From contig JBDKSW010000004.1 of assembly GCA_039698035.1 (NCBI GenBank), positions 248,001 through 312,000 of the forward strand: a stretch of DNA of 64,000 nucleotides, read 5' to 3'. The translations under genes were made by a program, and so were the position numbers. A model generated the notes under the pieces. That model was not told where the DNA came from and searched no databases. It worked only from the letters and a program-made list of their open reading frames with translations. Below are positions 53,179-63,300 of the stretch, piece after piece. Every line of letters begins with the position of its first letter. The stretch's first letter is position 1. Source of the stretch: JAJFUI01 sp039698035 (GTDB lineage: Bacteria; Planctomycetota; Planctomycetia; Pirellulales; Thermoguttaceae).

Positions 53179-54320
53179 GGCCGACCCTTGGTTTTGCCCG
53201 CCAATTCCGAATAGATCTGCTCGTACTCCGCCAGCGCGACTTCCTGCGAGAATCGCGCATGCACCCGGCGCCGCGATTGATCGGCGAACTTCCGACGAAG
53301 TTCCGCATCCGACAAAAGTCGCACGATCCGTTCGCTCATGACTTCCGGCGACCCTGGCGGCACAAGGAACCCGGTTTCTCCGTCCTCGACGATTTCCCGG
53401 GCGGCGCCCACATCCGTAGCCACGGTGGCAACGCCCGCCGCCGCGTACTCCAACAGCGCATTCGAGAACGCCTCCGACCGGCTCGACAACACGGCCACAT
53501 CCATGAGCGGCAACAGGCGATAGGGGTTGCCCACCGGCCCGATCCACGCCAGGCGTCCGTCGATTCCCAAAGCGCTCGCCAACGTTCGCATCTGCCGCGC
53601 ATAATCGACTTCCTCGGCGCCGATGGCAAGGAATCGCGTGTCGGGACGCTTCTCGAGCACGCGCGTGGCGGCATGCAAAAACGTCGCATAGTCCTTGACC
53701 GGCCGCACCGACGCGACGATGCCGACGACCGGCTCGCCGTCCCTGATGCCCAGTGACTCTCGCGATGGAACGGCCGCCAGCCCTTCGCGCAGGCGACTGG
53801 TCGCAATCGGGTTGGGAACGACCGAAATCCGTCGGCGTGGAATCCATTCCACCGCGGTGGCGAACGCGCGCGCCGCTTCGCAATTGGCCGCGTACCGCGC
53901 GCCGAGCAGCCCGGCAGCCCGCGCCGCCCAGCGGCTTCGCCAGGTGTGCCAATAGCCCAAGTTGCGGCGAACGCCCAGCACGCGGCCCCGCCCGGCCAGC
54001 CACACCGCCAAACATCCATACACTTCGCTCGTCCGCGTGAAGGCGTGCACCACGTCAATCCGGGCCGCTCGAAGATAGGAAGCCAACACGCGAACCCGCG
54101 TCGCGATGCCGCCAGCCCCGCGACAATCGTTGGCAAGCATCACTGGCCGCACCGGAAACGCCGTCGCCTCCATTCGCTGAATGCGGGTCAGCACGGCGAA
54201 GCAGAGCCGAAACCGATCTCGGGGCAGTTCTCGCTGAAGGAACAACAGGTGCTGTTCCGTTCCGCCCTCCGGCCCGCGGAAGTCGTCGATCAGAAACAGG
54301 ATGCCGATTCTATTGTCCAC
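53175..54320 (-). CDS. GT4-family glycosyltransferase
   Basis: A 381-residue GT-B enzyme from GTG 54320 (VDNRIGILFLIDDFRGPEGG, TEQHLLFLQRELPRDRFRL). The donor domain has GIVASVRPVKDYATFLHAAT, LMDVAVLSSRSEAFSNALLE and ATDVGAAREIVEDGETGFLV. The start overlaps the upstream gene by 11 bases, and the stop overlaps the next start by four. Apparent extra sequence in the longer open frame upstream is a shadow of the neighbouring GT4 gene. Confidence 0.9.
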   Translation of the reverse strand: MDNRIGILFLIDDFRGPEGGTEQHLLFLQRELPRDRFRLCFAVLTRIQRMEATAFPVRPVMLANDCRGAGGIATRVRVLASYLRAARIDVVHAFTRTSEVYGCLAVWLAGRGRVLGVRRNLGYWHTWRSRWAARAAGLLGARYAANCEAARAFATAVEWIPRRRISVVPNPIATSRLREGLAAVPSRESLGIRDGEPVVGIVASVRPVKDYATFLHAATRVLEKRPDTRFLAIGAEEVDYARQMRTLASALGIDGRLAWIGPVGNPYRLLPLMDVAVLSSRSEAFSNALLEYAAAGVATVATDVGAAREIVEDGETGFLVPPGSPEVMSERIVRLLSDAELRRKFADQSRRRVHARFSQEVALAEYEQIYSELAGKTKGRP

Positions 54321-55497
54321 GGGCCGCCCGACCGCTGACTTGCCACGCCCCACAGCCATTCCCGCCTTGCGGCTCTTCGCCCAGACGCCCGACGCCCAAC
54401 TGGGCAAACAGCCGCCGATATCCGGCCGCCTGGGCCGCGAACGAAAACTGGCGCCGCATGCGTCTCCGGCCAACAATGCCCATCCGACACCGGACTTCGT
54501 CGGCCGCCAGCAACTCACAAATCGCCTTGGCCAGGGCGTGCGGATCGCCCGGCGGAACCAGAACGCCATCCTCGCCGTCGCTGACGGCCTCGCCCGTCCC
54601 GCCGACGTTCGTCGCCACCACGGGAACCCCGGCCGCCAATGCCTCGATCGCCACATTGGGCAACCCTTCCGTAAGCGACGACAGCACGAGCAGATCGAGA
54701 TGCGGCACATAGGCGTCAAAATCCGGCCGAAACCCAGCGAGCGCAAATCGCCCCGCCAATCGCCTTGCCGCAATCCGCTGTTCCAGCGAATCTCGCAGCG
54801 CCCCCTCGCCAAACACGGCAAAGCCGGCCTCGGGCGTCCGCGTAAGAACTTCGGCCGCGGCGTCCACCAGAAATGCGAACCCCTTCTCCGGACTCAGTCG
54901 CCCCGCCGCGCCAACGATCCAACGTCGCGGCGAACGAAAGAGGCCCTGAAGCCGGCTGCGATAGCCATCCACAGGCCGCTCGAAACGCTCGACGCGAATG
55001 GCATTGCGAATCACGACCACCTTTGAAGCCAGCACGCCGACACGCCGCACCCGCTCGGCCTGCGCCTCAGAAACGCAGACGACCCGGTCCATCCTCGCCA
55101 ACACGCGCCGGTCCAACGCTTCGTAGAGCCGCACCCGGGCCGTCTCGGCGGTCCATCCCCGCGAAACGGCAATGACTGGGATTCCCGACCGGCGAGCGGC
55201 CACCAACCCGAGCAGGTCGGCCTTGTATCCGTGGCAACACAGCACGTCCGCCTTCCCGGCTCGCAGGACGGCCTCAAGCTCTCGCGCCGCCGCCGCAAGT
55301 CTCGGTGTGTCGTGCCGCAACGCAACGGCGTCAAACCCTTCGCGGCCAACCGCGTCAAGAAACGCCCGACAAAGACCCGTTTCGGAAAACGAGACGAATG
55401 TCGAACCGATCGCCGGCGCAACGGCCTTGCCAAGCTCGAGCATTTGCCGCTCAGGCCCGCCAAAAAATCGCGACGAGGTCAGATGAAAACACTGCAT
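54310..55497 (-). CDS. GT4-family glycosyltransferase
   Basis: A 395-residue GT-B enzyme starting MQCFHLTSSRFFGGPERQML. Acceptor domain: ADVLCCHGYKADLLGLVAAR; donor domain: VGAAGRLSPEKGFAFLVDAA, LDLLVLSSLTEGLPNVAIEA and EAVSDGEDGVLVPPGDPHAL. The short C-terminal extension is Gly/Arg-rich. A 76-base gap separates it from the GT2 gene upstream, one of the few non-overlapping junctions of this part of the operon. Confidence 0.9.
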   Translation of the reverse strand: MQCFHLTSSRFFGGPERQMLELGKAVAPAIGSTFVSFSETGLCRAFLDAVGREGFDAVALRHDTPRLAAAARELEAVLRAGKADVLCCHGYKADLLGLVAARRSGIPVIAVSRGWTAETARVRLYEALDRRVLARMDRVVCVSEAQAERVRRVGVLASKVVVIRNAIRVERFERPVDGYRSRLQGLFRSPRRWIVGAAGRLSPEKGFAFLVDAAAEVLTRTPEAGFAVFGEGALRDSLEQRIAARRLAGRFALAGFRPDFDAYVPHLDLLVLSSLTEGLPNVAIEALAAGVPVVATNVGGTGEAVSDGEDGVLVPPGDPHALAKAICELLAADEVRCRMGIVGRRRMRRQFSFAAQAAGYRRLFAQLGVGRLGEEPQGGNGCGAWQVSGRAARGQ

Positions 55498-55573
55498 CCA
55501 TTTCCTCTCGCGCTGGGCGAGGGCCTCTCAGCAACACCTCACCATCGAATCCTCGCTCACCGTACGCGGCACT

Positions 55574-56788
55574 TCACTCTCCACGCGGCGTCCGCTCCCA
55601 CCGTGTTGGGTTGCACTGCGCAACGGCACGAACAGCCATGACGAGATACTCCGCGATGCTCCAGGGCAGCCGCACGAGCAATGCGGCTCGCTTCCGACTG
55701 AGCCCCAACCGCAGGACGCCGACGCCTGCATAGAGAACGTACCAACCAGCCACCGCGGCACACGCAAGCAAAAGGCACTTTGTCCAAATGCCCGGCCAAA
55801 ACGCATGACACACCAACGCGACCGCCAAGCTCGCGAGCAACTGCGTCAACACGAGCGGCCGGCCGAGCACCATCAGCGTCACGGCGGCGTCCAACAGCGC
55901 TGGCCGCCCCGTCCTCAACGATTGGCGCACGAAACGCGGAACCCAGGCGATGGCCACATGCGCCCCGCCGCCAATCCAACGTCTCCGCTGGACCGCCAAC
56001 TGTTCGGCGCGAACAGGAAAGTCCGAAATGACCCGCACCTCGGGCACAAATCGGATGCGCTCGCCCCCTTCGATCAGTTCACACGCATATTCGACATCCT
56101 CGACGATCGAACCCGCCTGCCAGGGAAACCGTTGAAGCACGTCGCGATGCAAGACCATGCCCGTGCCGCGAAGAAACACGGCCAATCCCAGCGCCGACTT
56201 GGGCGCGTAGAAGCAGTCGTTTTCCAACACGTTGGCCAGCGCTAAGACGTAGCTCCTCGCGTTTTCGTCCGGGTTGGCGACGACGTAGCTGGCCTGAAGC
56301 ACGCGCCCGCCGCGACTCAGCTCCGCATCAAACACCCGCAACGCATGGCGATCAATCCGACAGTCGGCGTCCAGCACCAGCACGGCGTCGCACCCGTCGG
56401 CCAGCACCCGCGGCAGCGCCCAGGCCAGTGCGTGCCCCTTGCCGCGTCGTTGTTCGTCGTGACGCACCAGGCAGATCGCCCCTCGGCGCTCGGCCACCTC
56501 GGCCGTGCCGTCCGAGCAATTGTCGGCGACCACATAGACTCGCCGCAATGTTTCTGGATAGTCCAGCGACTCGCAACACTCCAACGCCTGGACGATGGTC
56601 GCTTCCTCGTCGTGTGCCGGCACGACAATCGCAAACGAGTGCGCTGGCTCCGCGCCCTCGCAGCGTCGGGGCTTTCGGCAGCAGGCCGCGACCGCCAAAA
56701 ACGCCGCGTGGTAGAGCGCCACGCCGACAGCAATCGCCCCCGAGAACGTCGCCAACGCCAAGATGCCCCAAGCGAGCAAGTTGTCCAT
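55574..56788 (-). CDS. Membrane GT2-family glycosyltransferase
   Basis: A 404-residue protein: an N-terminal membrane helix (LLAWGILALATFSGAIAVGV), a GT-A domain (HSFAIVVPAHDEEATIVQAL, DNCSDGTAEVAERRG, VLVLDADCRIDRHALRVFD with a DxD, GTGMVLHRDVL, SIVEDVEYACELIE, QRRRWIGGGAHVA: the Q..RW motif of processive GT2) and three C-terminal membrane helices. The ED and QRRRW motifs suggest a chitin/hyaluronan/cellulose-synthase-like enzyme. It starts at the TGATG overlap with the preceding GT2. Confidence 0.88.
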   Translation of the reverse strand: MDNLLAWGILALATFSGAIAVGVALYHAAFLAVAACCRKPRRCEGAEPAHSFAIVVPAHDEEATIVQALECCESLDYPETLRRVYVVADNCSDGTAEVAERRGAICLVRHDEQRRGKGHALAWALPRVLADGCDAVLVLDADCRIDRHALRVFDAELSRGGRVLQASYVVANPDENARSYVLALANVLENDCFYAPKSALGLAVFLRGTGMVLHRDVLQRFPWQAGSIVEDVEYACELIEGGERIRFVPEVRVISDFPVRAEQLAVQRRRWIGGGAHVAIAWVPRFVRQSLRTGRPALLDAAVTLMVLGRPLVLTQLLASLAVALVCHAFWPGIWTKCLLLACAAVAGWYVLYAGVGVLRLGLSRKRAALLVRLPWSIAEYLVMAVRAVAQCNPTRWERTPRGE

Positions 56789-57834
56789 CACCGTTTCGTC
56801 TCTGGCATGCGCCTCGGCCCGAGCAACTCCATCAGCATTCCGACGCCCGCCGCAAGATGAACCGTCAGAAATACGATCGGCAGCCAAACGAACAACCGGC
56901 CGCTGCGACGCCTCAGCGATAGCCGCACGGAAACGACCATCACGACCAGCGTATAGAAGGCCCCGGCCGCGAGATAAACGTCCAAGAGCCAACTCGCCGC
57001 GAGCCCGAGCGGCGCCCCCGCGCCCAAACCCACCGTGAACAGCAGCGGGGCGAGGGTGCCCGGCGACACCGTGCCTGGATGCTTCCGCAACAGCCGCATG
57101 CGGCCGCGGCCATACCGGACCAGTTGCACGAACAGACCCAACAGACTCGCGCGCGGTCGATAGCGGACGGCAAGTTCCGGCGCAAAATAGCATCGCAGCC
57201 CGGCCCGATCGATCCGGTAATTCAGCTCGACGTCCTCGCAAGCGTCGAACCGCTCGTCGAATCGGCCGATCTTGTCGAACACCGCGCGGCGATAGGCCAC
57301 AGCCACGCTGGCCGCCGGCACAATCCCAGCCTCGGTCGAATAGACGCGCGACCGGGGATGGTGACCCAGCCACGACGACCGTGCGGCGGCAATCGCCCGC
57401 TGCAGCGACGTCGCGTCCGACACGTCCAACGGCTGGGGACGCCCGACACAGTCCGCTCCGCTCCGTTCAAACGCCGCGGCCACGTGGCGCAAGTATTGAT
57501 CGTCCCCGATCTCGCAATGGCCGTCGATGATCAGCGCGATCTCTCCCCGCGCGGCTTGGATTCCCAGATTGCGAGCGGAACTCGACAGCCATCTGGGGTT
57601 CGTCAAGACGCGAACCGCCGGATGCCACTCGGCAACTCGCTGGGCCAACGCGGCCGTGCCGTCGCTCGACTGGCCATCGACGACCAGCACTTCCCATCGC
57701 GCGGGATCGTAGTCTTGCGATAGGAGGCCGTCGAGCGTCCGCTCGATCGACGCCGCCTCGTTCCGCACCGGCACAATGACGCTGATCCATGGCAACACGA
57801 CCGCGCGATCGTCGCTCGCCTTAGTCGGAATCAT
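56788..57834 (-). CDS. GT2-family glycosyltransferase (ExoA-like)
   Basis: A 348-residue protein from ATG 57834. GT-A domain: WISVIVPVRNEAASIERTLD, VLVVDGQSSDGTAALAQRV, SSARNLGIQAARGEIALIID with GHCEIGD replacing a classic DxD, and a CEDVELNYRIDRAGLRCYFA acceptor region; three C-terminal membrane helices. This resembles ExoA-type succinoglycan glucosyltransferases. It overlaps the deacetylase gene by 14 bases and the next gene by one. Confidence 0.88.
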   Translation of the reverse strand: MIPTKASDDRAVVLPWISVIVPVRNEAASIERTLDGLLSQDYDPARWEVLVVDGQSSDGTAALAQRVAEWHPAVRVLTNPRWLSSSARNLGIQAARGEIALIIDGHCEIGDDQYLRHVAAAFERSGADCVGRPQPLDVSDATSLQRAIAAARSSWLGHHPRSRVYSTEAGIVPAASVAVAYRRAVFDKIGRFDERFDACEDVELNYRIDRAGLRCYFAPELAVRYRPRASLLGLFVQLVRYGRGRMRLLRKHPGTVSPGTLAPLLFTVGLGAGAPLGLAASWLLDVYLAAGAFYTLVVMVVSVRLSLRRRSGRLFVWLPIVFLTVHLAAGVGMLMELLGPRRMPETKR

Positions 57835-58729
57835 TGGCCTCTTCAATCGCGTTCTGCATCGCGGCGAAGCGAAACTTCTTGAGAATCGTGCCGAGCTTCC
57901 GTTCGGTGGTTGAAAGATGGACATAGTGCCGAAACCTCGACAACGGCGACCGAGTTGCAATGCGAGGTTGATCCGGATCCAGCTCCCACGGATGAATGTA
58001 GAACAAGAACGGCTGGCGATTGCGGCAATTGATGCGACGAAGACAATGGATCGTCCACGCCAGCGGATAGAGCCGGAAATAGCCGCCCCCGCCAACCGGC
58101 ATGTTCACGCCGGCGACTCGCACCACGGGCGGCGGAAACTCCCAGAGCGAGCCGGCTCCCGTCGCAATGCGGTGGAGTTTCCGCGGCGCGCCGGGCAGTC
58201 CATAGCGATCGTGGTGAATCGGAAAGATGCTCGAATCGACGCGAAACCCCTCTTCGGCCAAAATGTCCAACGCCCACAACGAGCGGCTGGTGATCGAAAA
58301 ACTCGGCGCCCGATAGGCCGACACCCGCTGCCCGAGGATATCTTCGAGCACGACCCGCGATTGCCGCACGTCCCGCCGAAACTCCTCGGGCGACTGCCCG
58401 TAAATGAGTCGGTGCCAATAGCCGTGCGAGCCGATCTCGTGCCCGCACGCCTGAATGTCACGAACCAACGGGGCACACCGCCGCGCTTGCCAACCGAGAA
58501 TGAAGAACGTAGCCGTCACGCAATGCCGATCCAAAAGCCACAACAACCGATGCGTGTTTCGCACCACGCGGCTCTCGTACTGCGGCCAATCGACCCGGCG
58601 AATTGTCTGCTCGAACGCCGAGACTTGGAAATAGTCTTCGACATCAACCGTGAACGCGTTCAGGAGGTCCTTGCGACGGCAATCTCGCGCGGCCGACGTG
58701 TCGCTCGGACAGGGACTGGCTTCCAACAT
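57821..58729 (-). CDS. XrtA-type polysaccharide deacetylase (DUF3473)
   Basis: A 302-residue protein with the NodB-type deacetylase fold: NAFTVDVEDYFQVSAFEQTI (catalytic Asp), GHEIGSHGYWHRLIYGQSPE (metal-binding His pair) and YRAPSFSITSRSLWALDIL, then a C-terminal DUF3473 part (FYIHPWELDPDQPRI). This subfamily is linked to exosortase/PEP-CTERM exopolysaccharide loci and removes acetyl groups from the polymer or its precursor. The metal residues appear intact. M1 is used; family starts are usually about 20 residues later. Confidence 0.93.
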   Translation of the reverse strand: MLEASPCPSDTSAARDCRRKDLLNAFTVDVEDYFQVSAFEQTIRRVDWPQYESRVVRNTHRLLWLLDRHCVTATFFILGWQARRCAPLVRDIQACGHEIGSHGYWHRLIYGQSPEEFRRDVRQSRVVLEDILGQRVSAYRAPSFSITSRSLWALDILAEEGFRVDSSIFPIHHDRYGLPGAPRKLHRIATGAGSLWEFPPPVVRVAGVNMPVGGGGYFRLYPLAWTIHCLRRINCRNRQPFLFYIHPWELDPDQPRIATRSPLSRFRHYVHLSTTERKLGTILKKFRFAAMQNAIEEANDSD

Positions 58730-58738
58730 GGCCTCGTA

Positions 58739-59644
58739 TTATCTGGGCTTCGGTTTCTTTGAGTCCACCAATCGCGACGCGGCCATGCGCCGATTGCCGT
58801 AGGGAACGGCTGCGTGCCGACGCGCCGCTTCGGCCCTGCGACGGACGTTGACTTGCCGCACAAGGCTCGCCAGCGGAACGCCAAAGCCGTCGCCGTCGGC
58901 GGCCTCGCTCGACGCCCCTGACGATGCCGGCGGCACGACCGTTCGCTGCAAACCAAACCACACGAGAATCCCGTGTTCGGGCAGCTTGAAAACCCGCAAC
59001 GCCGTGCAAACGACCAGCCGAACGTCCAACCAGAGCGTTGCACGACTGATGTACTCTCGATCGAGAGTCAGCTTGCGCCGCACGCTGTCCAAATCGGTGT
59101 CCGCTGGCAGGTTCAATTGAGCCAGACCCGTAATGCCCGGCCGAACCACGATCCGGTCCAGATAACCTGGAATCGCGGCCGAAAGGACCGAGACGAACTC
59201 AGGCCGTTCGGGCCGGGGCCCCACCAGCGACATCTCTCCGGTCACCACGTTGAACAACTGCGGCAACTCGTCCAGATGCAGTCGTCGCAGCACCCGGCCC
59301 ACCCGCGTGGCCCTCGAATCGTGCGTCCCCCCCCAAACCGGACCCGTCGCCGCCTCGGCGTCCACCGGCATCGTGCGAATCTTGTGCATGAAGAATGGCC
59401 GGCCATTTTTGCCGACCCGCGGCTGCGAGAACAGCGACGGTCCTCGAGAAGTGATCCGCACGAGCGCCATCAGCGTTGCCAACAACGGCGCGGTGAGCAG
59501 GAGCAAAACGCCCGCCACCAGGCGATCGGCAAACTCTTTGTGACCGTGGTACGACGATGCGACCACCCTGTTTCCCACTCGGTCCCGTGCGACGAGCCAT
59601 TGGCAATCGCCGTAGGTGGCCATTCCCCCTTGAATCGCAGACAT
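58739..59644 (-). CDS. Priming sugar transferase (undecaprenyl-phosphate type)
   Basis: A 301-residue bacterial sugar transferase: a single membrane segment (RLVAGVLLLLTAPLLATLMA), then SRGPSLFSQPRVGKNGRPFF, MHKIRTMPVDAE, RRLHLDELPQLFNVVTGEMS and LVGPRPERPEFV, all hallmarks of the WcaJ/PglC/EpsL fold. It starts repeat-unit synthesis by attaching a sugar-1-phosphate to the lipid carrier. It has no large N-terminal membrane domain, so it is the short form. The C-terminal ~75 residues are basic and family-variable. Confidence 0.92.
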   Translation of the reverse strand: MSAIQGGMATYGDCQWLVARDRVGNRVVASSYHGHKEFADRLVAGVLLLLTAPLLATLMALVRITSRGPSLFSQPRVGKNGRPFFMHKIRTMPVDAEAATGPVWGGTHDSRATRVGRVLRRLHLDELPQLFNVVTGEMSLVGPRPERPEFVSVLSAAIPGYLDRIVVRPGITGLAQLNLPADTDLDSVRRKLTLDREYISRATLWLDVRLVVCTALRVFKLPEHGILVWFGLQRTVVPPASSGASSEAADGDGFGVPLASLVRQVNVRRRAEAARRHAAVPYGNRRMAASRLVDSKKPKPR

Positions 59645-59701
59645 CAGCGTGCACTCCTTTCACAACGTGGCGAGCGCCACACCAACCACGACGGTCCCCG
59701 C

Positions 59702-60358
59702 TCAACGGTGCGGCGGCAAGACCAGGCGCCTCTGAAGTTTCGGCAAAAAGTCTTGCAGAAACCGCGTCATCGTGGTGTCCTTGTCGGCATCCTCGCCTGC
59801 GCGAAGAACGGTCGAGACTTGCACTTTGTACAAATAAGGGCTTCCGGCAAACGCAAACCGCGCGTCGTTGGGGGCCGTCCACTCGCCGCCCGTGCTCCAC
59901 GCATAGCACACCCGCAACAGCTCCCCGCCGGCGCTATGGGCCTGAAAGTCCGAGGCCCAGAACTCGCTCGTCGCCCCGTCCGAATGATGAAGGACAACGC
60001 GTCGCCGCTCGCCGCGACTCGTGTAATTTCGGCTCGACAGACAGATCTCCGGCCGGTGCACGCTCGTCGGTCCGGGCGGTCCGACGATCAGCGTGGCGAT
60101 CACCGCCTCGCCGGTCCGCTGGTTCACGTACGTGCGAACAAACTGACCGGCGCATTCCAACTGCGTCAGCGCGGTCTCGTCGAGCGTCCCCGTCGATTGC
60201 AGCGCCCAGTTGCCGCAGTTTGCTTCGACCTGCTCGATTCGTCGCGCAGCGTCCAACATCGCGGTGGACTCGCCCCAGCGATGGCTCAGCCGGCCTTGCC
60301 ACAAGCCCGACGCCAAGGTCACCGCGCCAACGATCGCAAGAGCCACCGCGGCTTTCAT
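59702..60358 (-). CDS. epsI: EpsI-family exosortase-associated protein
   Basis: A 218-residue protein; ATG 60358 has GGAG seven bases upstream and is preferred over the GTG at 60370. An N-terminal membrane segment (AVALAIVGAVTLASGLWQGR) leads to the EpsI/DUF3485 domain (ANCGNWALQSTGTLDETALT, YVNQRTGEAVIATLIVG, GPTSVHRPEICLSSRNYTSR). EpsI is commonly next to or fused with exosortases in exopolysaccharide loci, and its biochemical role is not established. No exosortase is in the window; the missing gene may lie to the right. Confidence 0.88.
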   Translation of the reverse strand: MKAAVALAIVGAVTLASGLWQGRLSHRWGESTAMLDAARRIEQVEANCGNWALQSTGTLDETALTQLECAGQFVRTYVNQRTGEAVIATLIVGPPGPTSVHRPEICLSSRNYTSRGERRRVVLHHSDGATSEFWASDFQAHSAGGELLRVCYAWSTGGEWTAPNDARFAFAGSPYLYKVQVSTVLRAGEDADKDTTMTRFLQDFLPKLQRRLVLPPHR

Positions 60359-60392
60359 TGCCCGCTCCACATTAAATCGCCATGTTCCCGAT

Positions 60393-63300
60393 TCATCGCA
60401 GCCGCGACTCCAACTCCGCCAGCCGACTGCGGTCCAATTGCGTCAACACGTGCCGTTCCAGTCTGGTTCGTCGAGCTTGCGCCAAAGCGTCACGCGCCCG
60501 ATCCAACTCACCCAGCCGGGAATACGCGACGGCCAAGTGAAAATAGCATCGCGGATCGGCCACCGGGGCCGAGACCGCCTCGTGGAACACCGCGACGGCT
60601 TGACCAAGTTTCTCTTCGGTCAGCAGGACCATCCCTTGGGTGTCCAACAGTTCGGGCCGGGGGCCAAACAATGCGATGGCCCGGTCAACGCATTGCCGAG
60701 CCTCGCGGCGACGTTCCGGCTCGGGGCACTCGGAAAGCAGGGCCGCCAGATTGTTCAACGCGGCGAAGTGCTCCGGCTCGCGCCGCAAGATCTCGCGGCA
60801 CATCTGGATCGCTTCTTCGCTCTTGCCCTGCAAGATGTAGACGCCGGCAACGCTTGTCAGCAAATCGACGCTTTCCGGCCACGTCGTCAGGGCAATGGCG
60901 AGCGACGGCTCACAGCGACGCTGGATTTCAGCGTTGGGCTTCGCGGTCATCAGAATGCGGCACATGCAAATCGCCGCGCCGAGCGATTCGCCGTTCCGCA
61001 CCGCCGGCTCGCACAGCTTAATCGCCTCGTCCAGACGACCTTGTTCCGCAACGACCAGGGCCAAGGGCTCGAAACGGCCGGGCGCAAGCCCCACAACACG
61101 GCGATACCACCGTTCCCCGCCGCCATACTTCCCGACGCGCCGATAAACGTCGCCAATCCGCTCGGCAAGCTGAATGCGCGGTCGCAGCCCCGATTTCGGA
61201 AGCACGCGCGCGGCCCATTGCTCGACCGTCGGTTCAATCCGACTATCCTGGCCCTGACCGTGAAGCCATCGAGCCCGCAACAGCAGCACGGCGACGTTGT
61301 CCGGCGCAAGCTTCTCGAGCTGTGCGAGTCGGTTGCGGGCTTCGTCCGCCGGTCCGTGCTCGACCAGCAGGCCGACATAAACGACCATGTTCTCGGCCGC
61401 CGGCGGCGTTCGGTCGGCAATCGCGCGATAGCGCTCGCGCGCCTTGTCGGTGTTGCCCCGCAAGTGCTCGATCTCGGCCAGAAGCAGCTCGACGACCACG
61501 GCCGATTTGACGCCGCCGGCCAGGAGTTGCCGGCAGAGGGCGTCCGCCTGCGCAAGCGACTCGGCCCCGCCGCGCCGCATCCACCCCAGGGCCAAGCTCA
61601 GGCGGTTTTCTTCCGACGCCTGACCGTCCGACGGCGCTTCGAGCAGCCGTCGCCCTTCGTCCCAAGCCTGAACCGTTCCGCGACTCAACAGGATCGCAGC
61701 CAACCTTTGACGGGCGGGCGGGTAGCTCGCCGCGAGACCGCGAAGCACTCGCTCGGCAATCCGAGCGCTCTCGCGGTCGCCAAGCCGCACCAACGATTCA
61801 GCCACTCGCAATTGCTTCGCGGCGTCGTCTCCGGCAGCTACAACGGCCTTCTTGCACGCCTCGCGCGCCGCTCGGACGTCGCCAAGCTTCGCATAGCCGT
61901 TCGCCAGAAGGGTCGCCCGCTCAAACTCCGACCACTTCCGACTGCTGGCGATGCGATCGAGCGTCCGGCGTCCGTCGCGCCCGTTGTGGGTCTCGGCGTA
62001 AAATTGGAACAGCACGTCCAGCGGCCGAGGATCGTCCGGCGCGGCCCGCGCCGCGGCGTCGAAAGCCGCTTTGGCTCGCTCCATCTCCCCCTTGGCCCAC
62101 CACGCACTGCCCAGCATCAGGTGTGCGGCCGGATCGTGCGGCCGTGCGCTGACGCCTGACTGGGCGACCGTCACCGCTTCGTCCGGCTTCCCATTCCAAA
62201 CGGCCTCCTCCACCCACCGAGCCGTCAGCTCGGCCGAATTGGCGATGTCGGTCATTCGCAGCTCGCGATATCGCCGGGCCTCTTCCGTGCGCGATTCGTG
62301 CTCCAAGAGCGAGATCAACTGCTGATAGATCACCTGGCGATCCCAGATTCGCGGCGGATTCAGCGCGTTGGCCACCGTCAAGGCCTGTTGGCAACAGCGG
62401 ATGCCCGCCGAATATTTTCCCGCGCGAACGCACACGGCGGCCGCCGCCATCCGAGGCGTCAGATCGCGCGATGCCATCGCCGTGGCCTGCTCGTAGGCGG
62501 CCAGCGACGGGTCCCATCGCTGGAGAGCCGCGTTCGCCGCGCCCAGCACCAGCCATGCCTGGTAGATTCCTCGTTGCCCCAGTTCCGTCTGGCTCGCAGC
62601 CTCCTTGTCGCCGGCCAACTTGGCGACCAAGTCAATCGCGTTCTGATAGTCGCCGTTCCGCAACGCGATCTGCCCTCGTCGCAGGTCGATGAGCGGCCGC
62701 AAACTGAACTTCGCTTGCGATCGCAACGTCGTGCAAAGTGTTTCGAGCGATCGGAGCGTTGTTTCCGCCTCGTCCAGACGGTTTTCCTGAATCATTGCGT
62801 CGGCCAACAGCAGGTGCAGAACCGTGTCGCGCTGGCCCGCGCCCTTCAGTCCGGTCCGCCACGTTTCGATGGCATGCCGCAAATCGCCCCGTCCGACATA
62901 CAGTTGACCCAGCCCCAGATAGCCTTTCGCATCGGACGGCGCGCTGGCGATTGCCCGCTGATAATAGCCGACCGCCGCGTCGAACAGGCCCTTCATCTTC
63001 GCCGGATCCGACTTGGCAAGGGCCATCCGTTCCTGGGCGTCAACGGCCGCGGCCAGCAGGACGTCGAAGTCTTCGGGCCCTAGGCGCAGCGCCGCCCGAA
63101 GATCGTCCTCGGCCCCGGGCAGTCTCTGTTGCACCCGGTACCGCCATCTCGCCAAGTAAACGCGAGGATCCTGGTAGACGTGCGGCTCTCCGGACCGCGG
63201 ATCCAGCACCGGCTGAAACGCCCGCTCAACCGCGGAGGGCGCGACCGCCGCATTCTTCGCGCGGAACTGGCCGAAAACGGCCAACGCCTGAAGGCCCGGC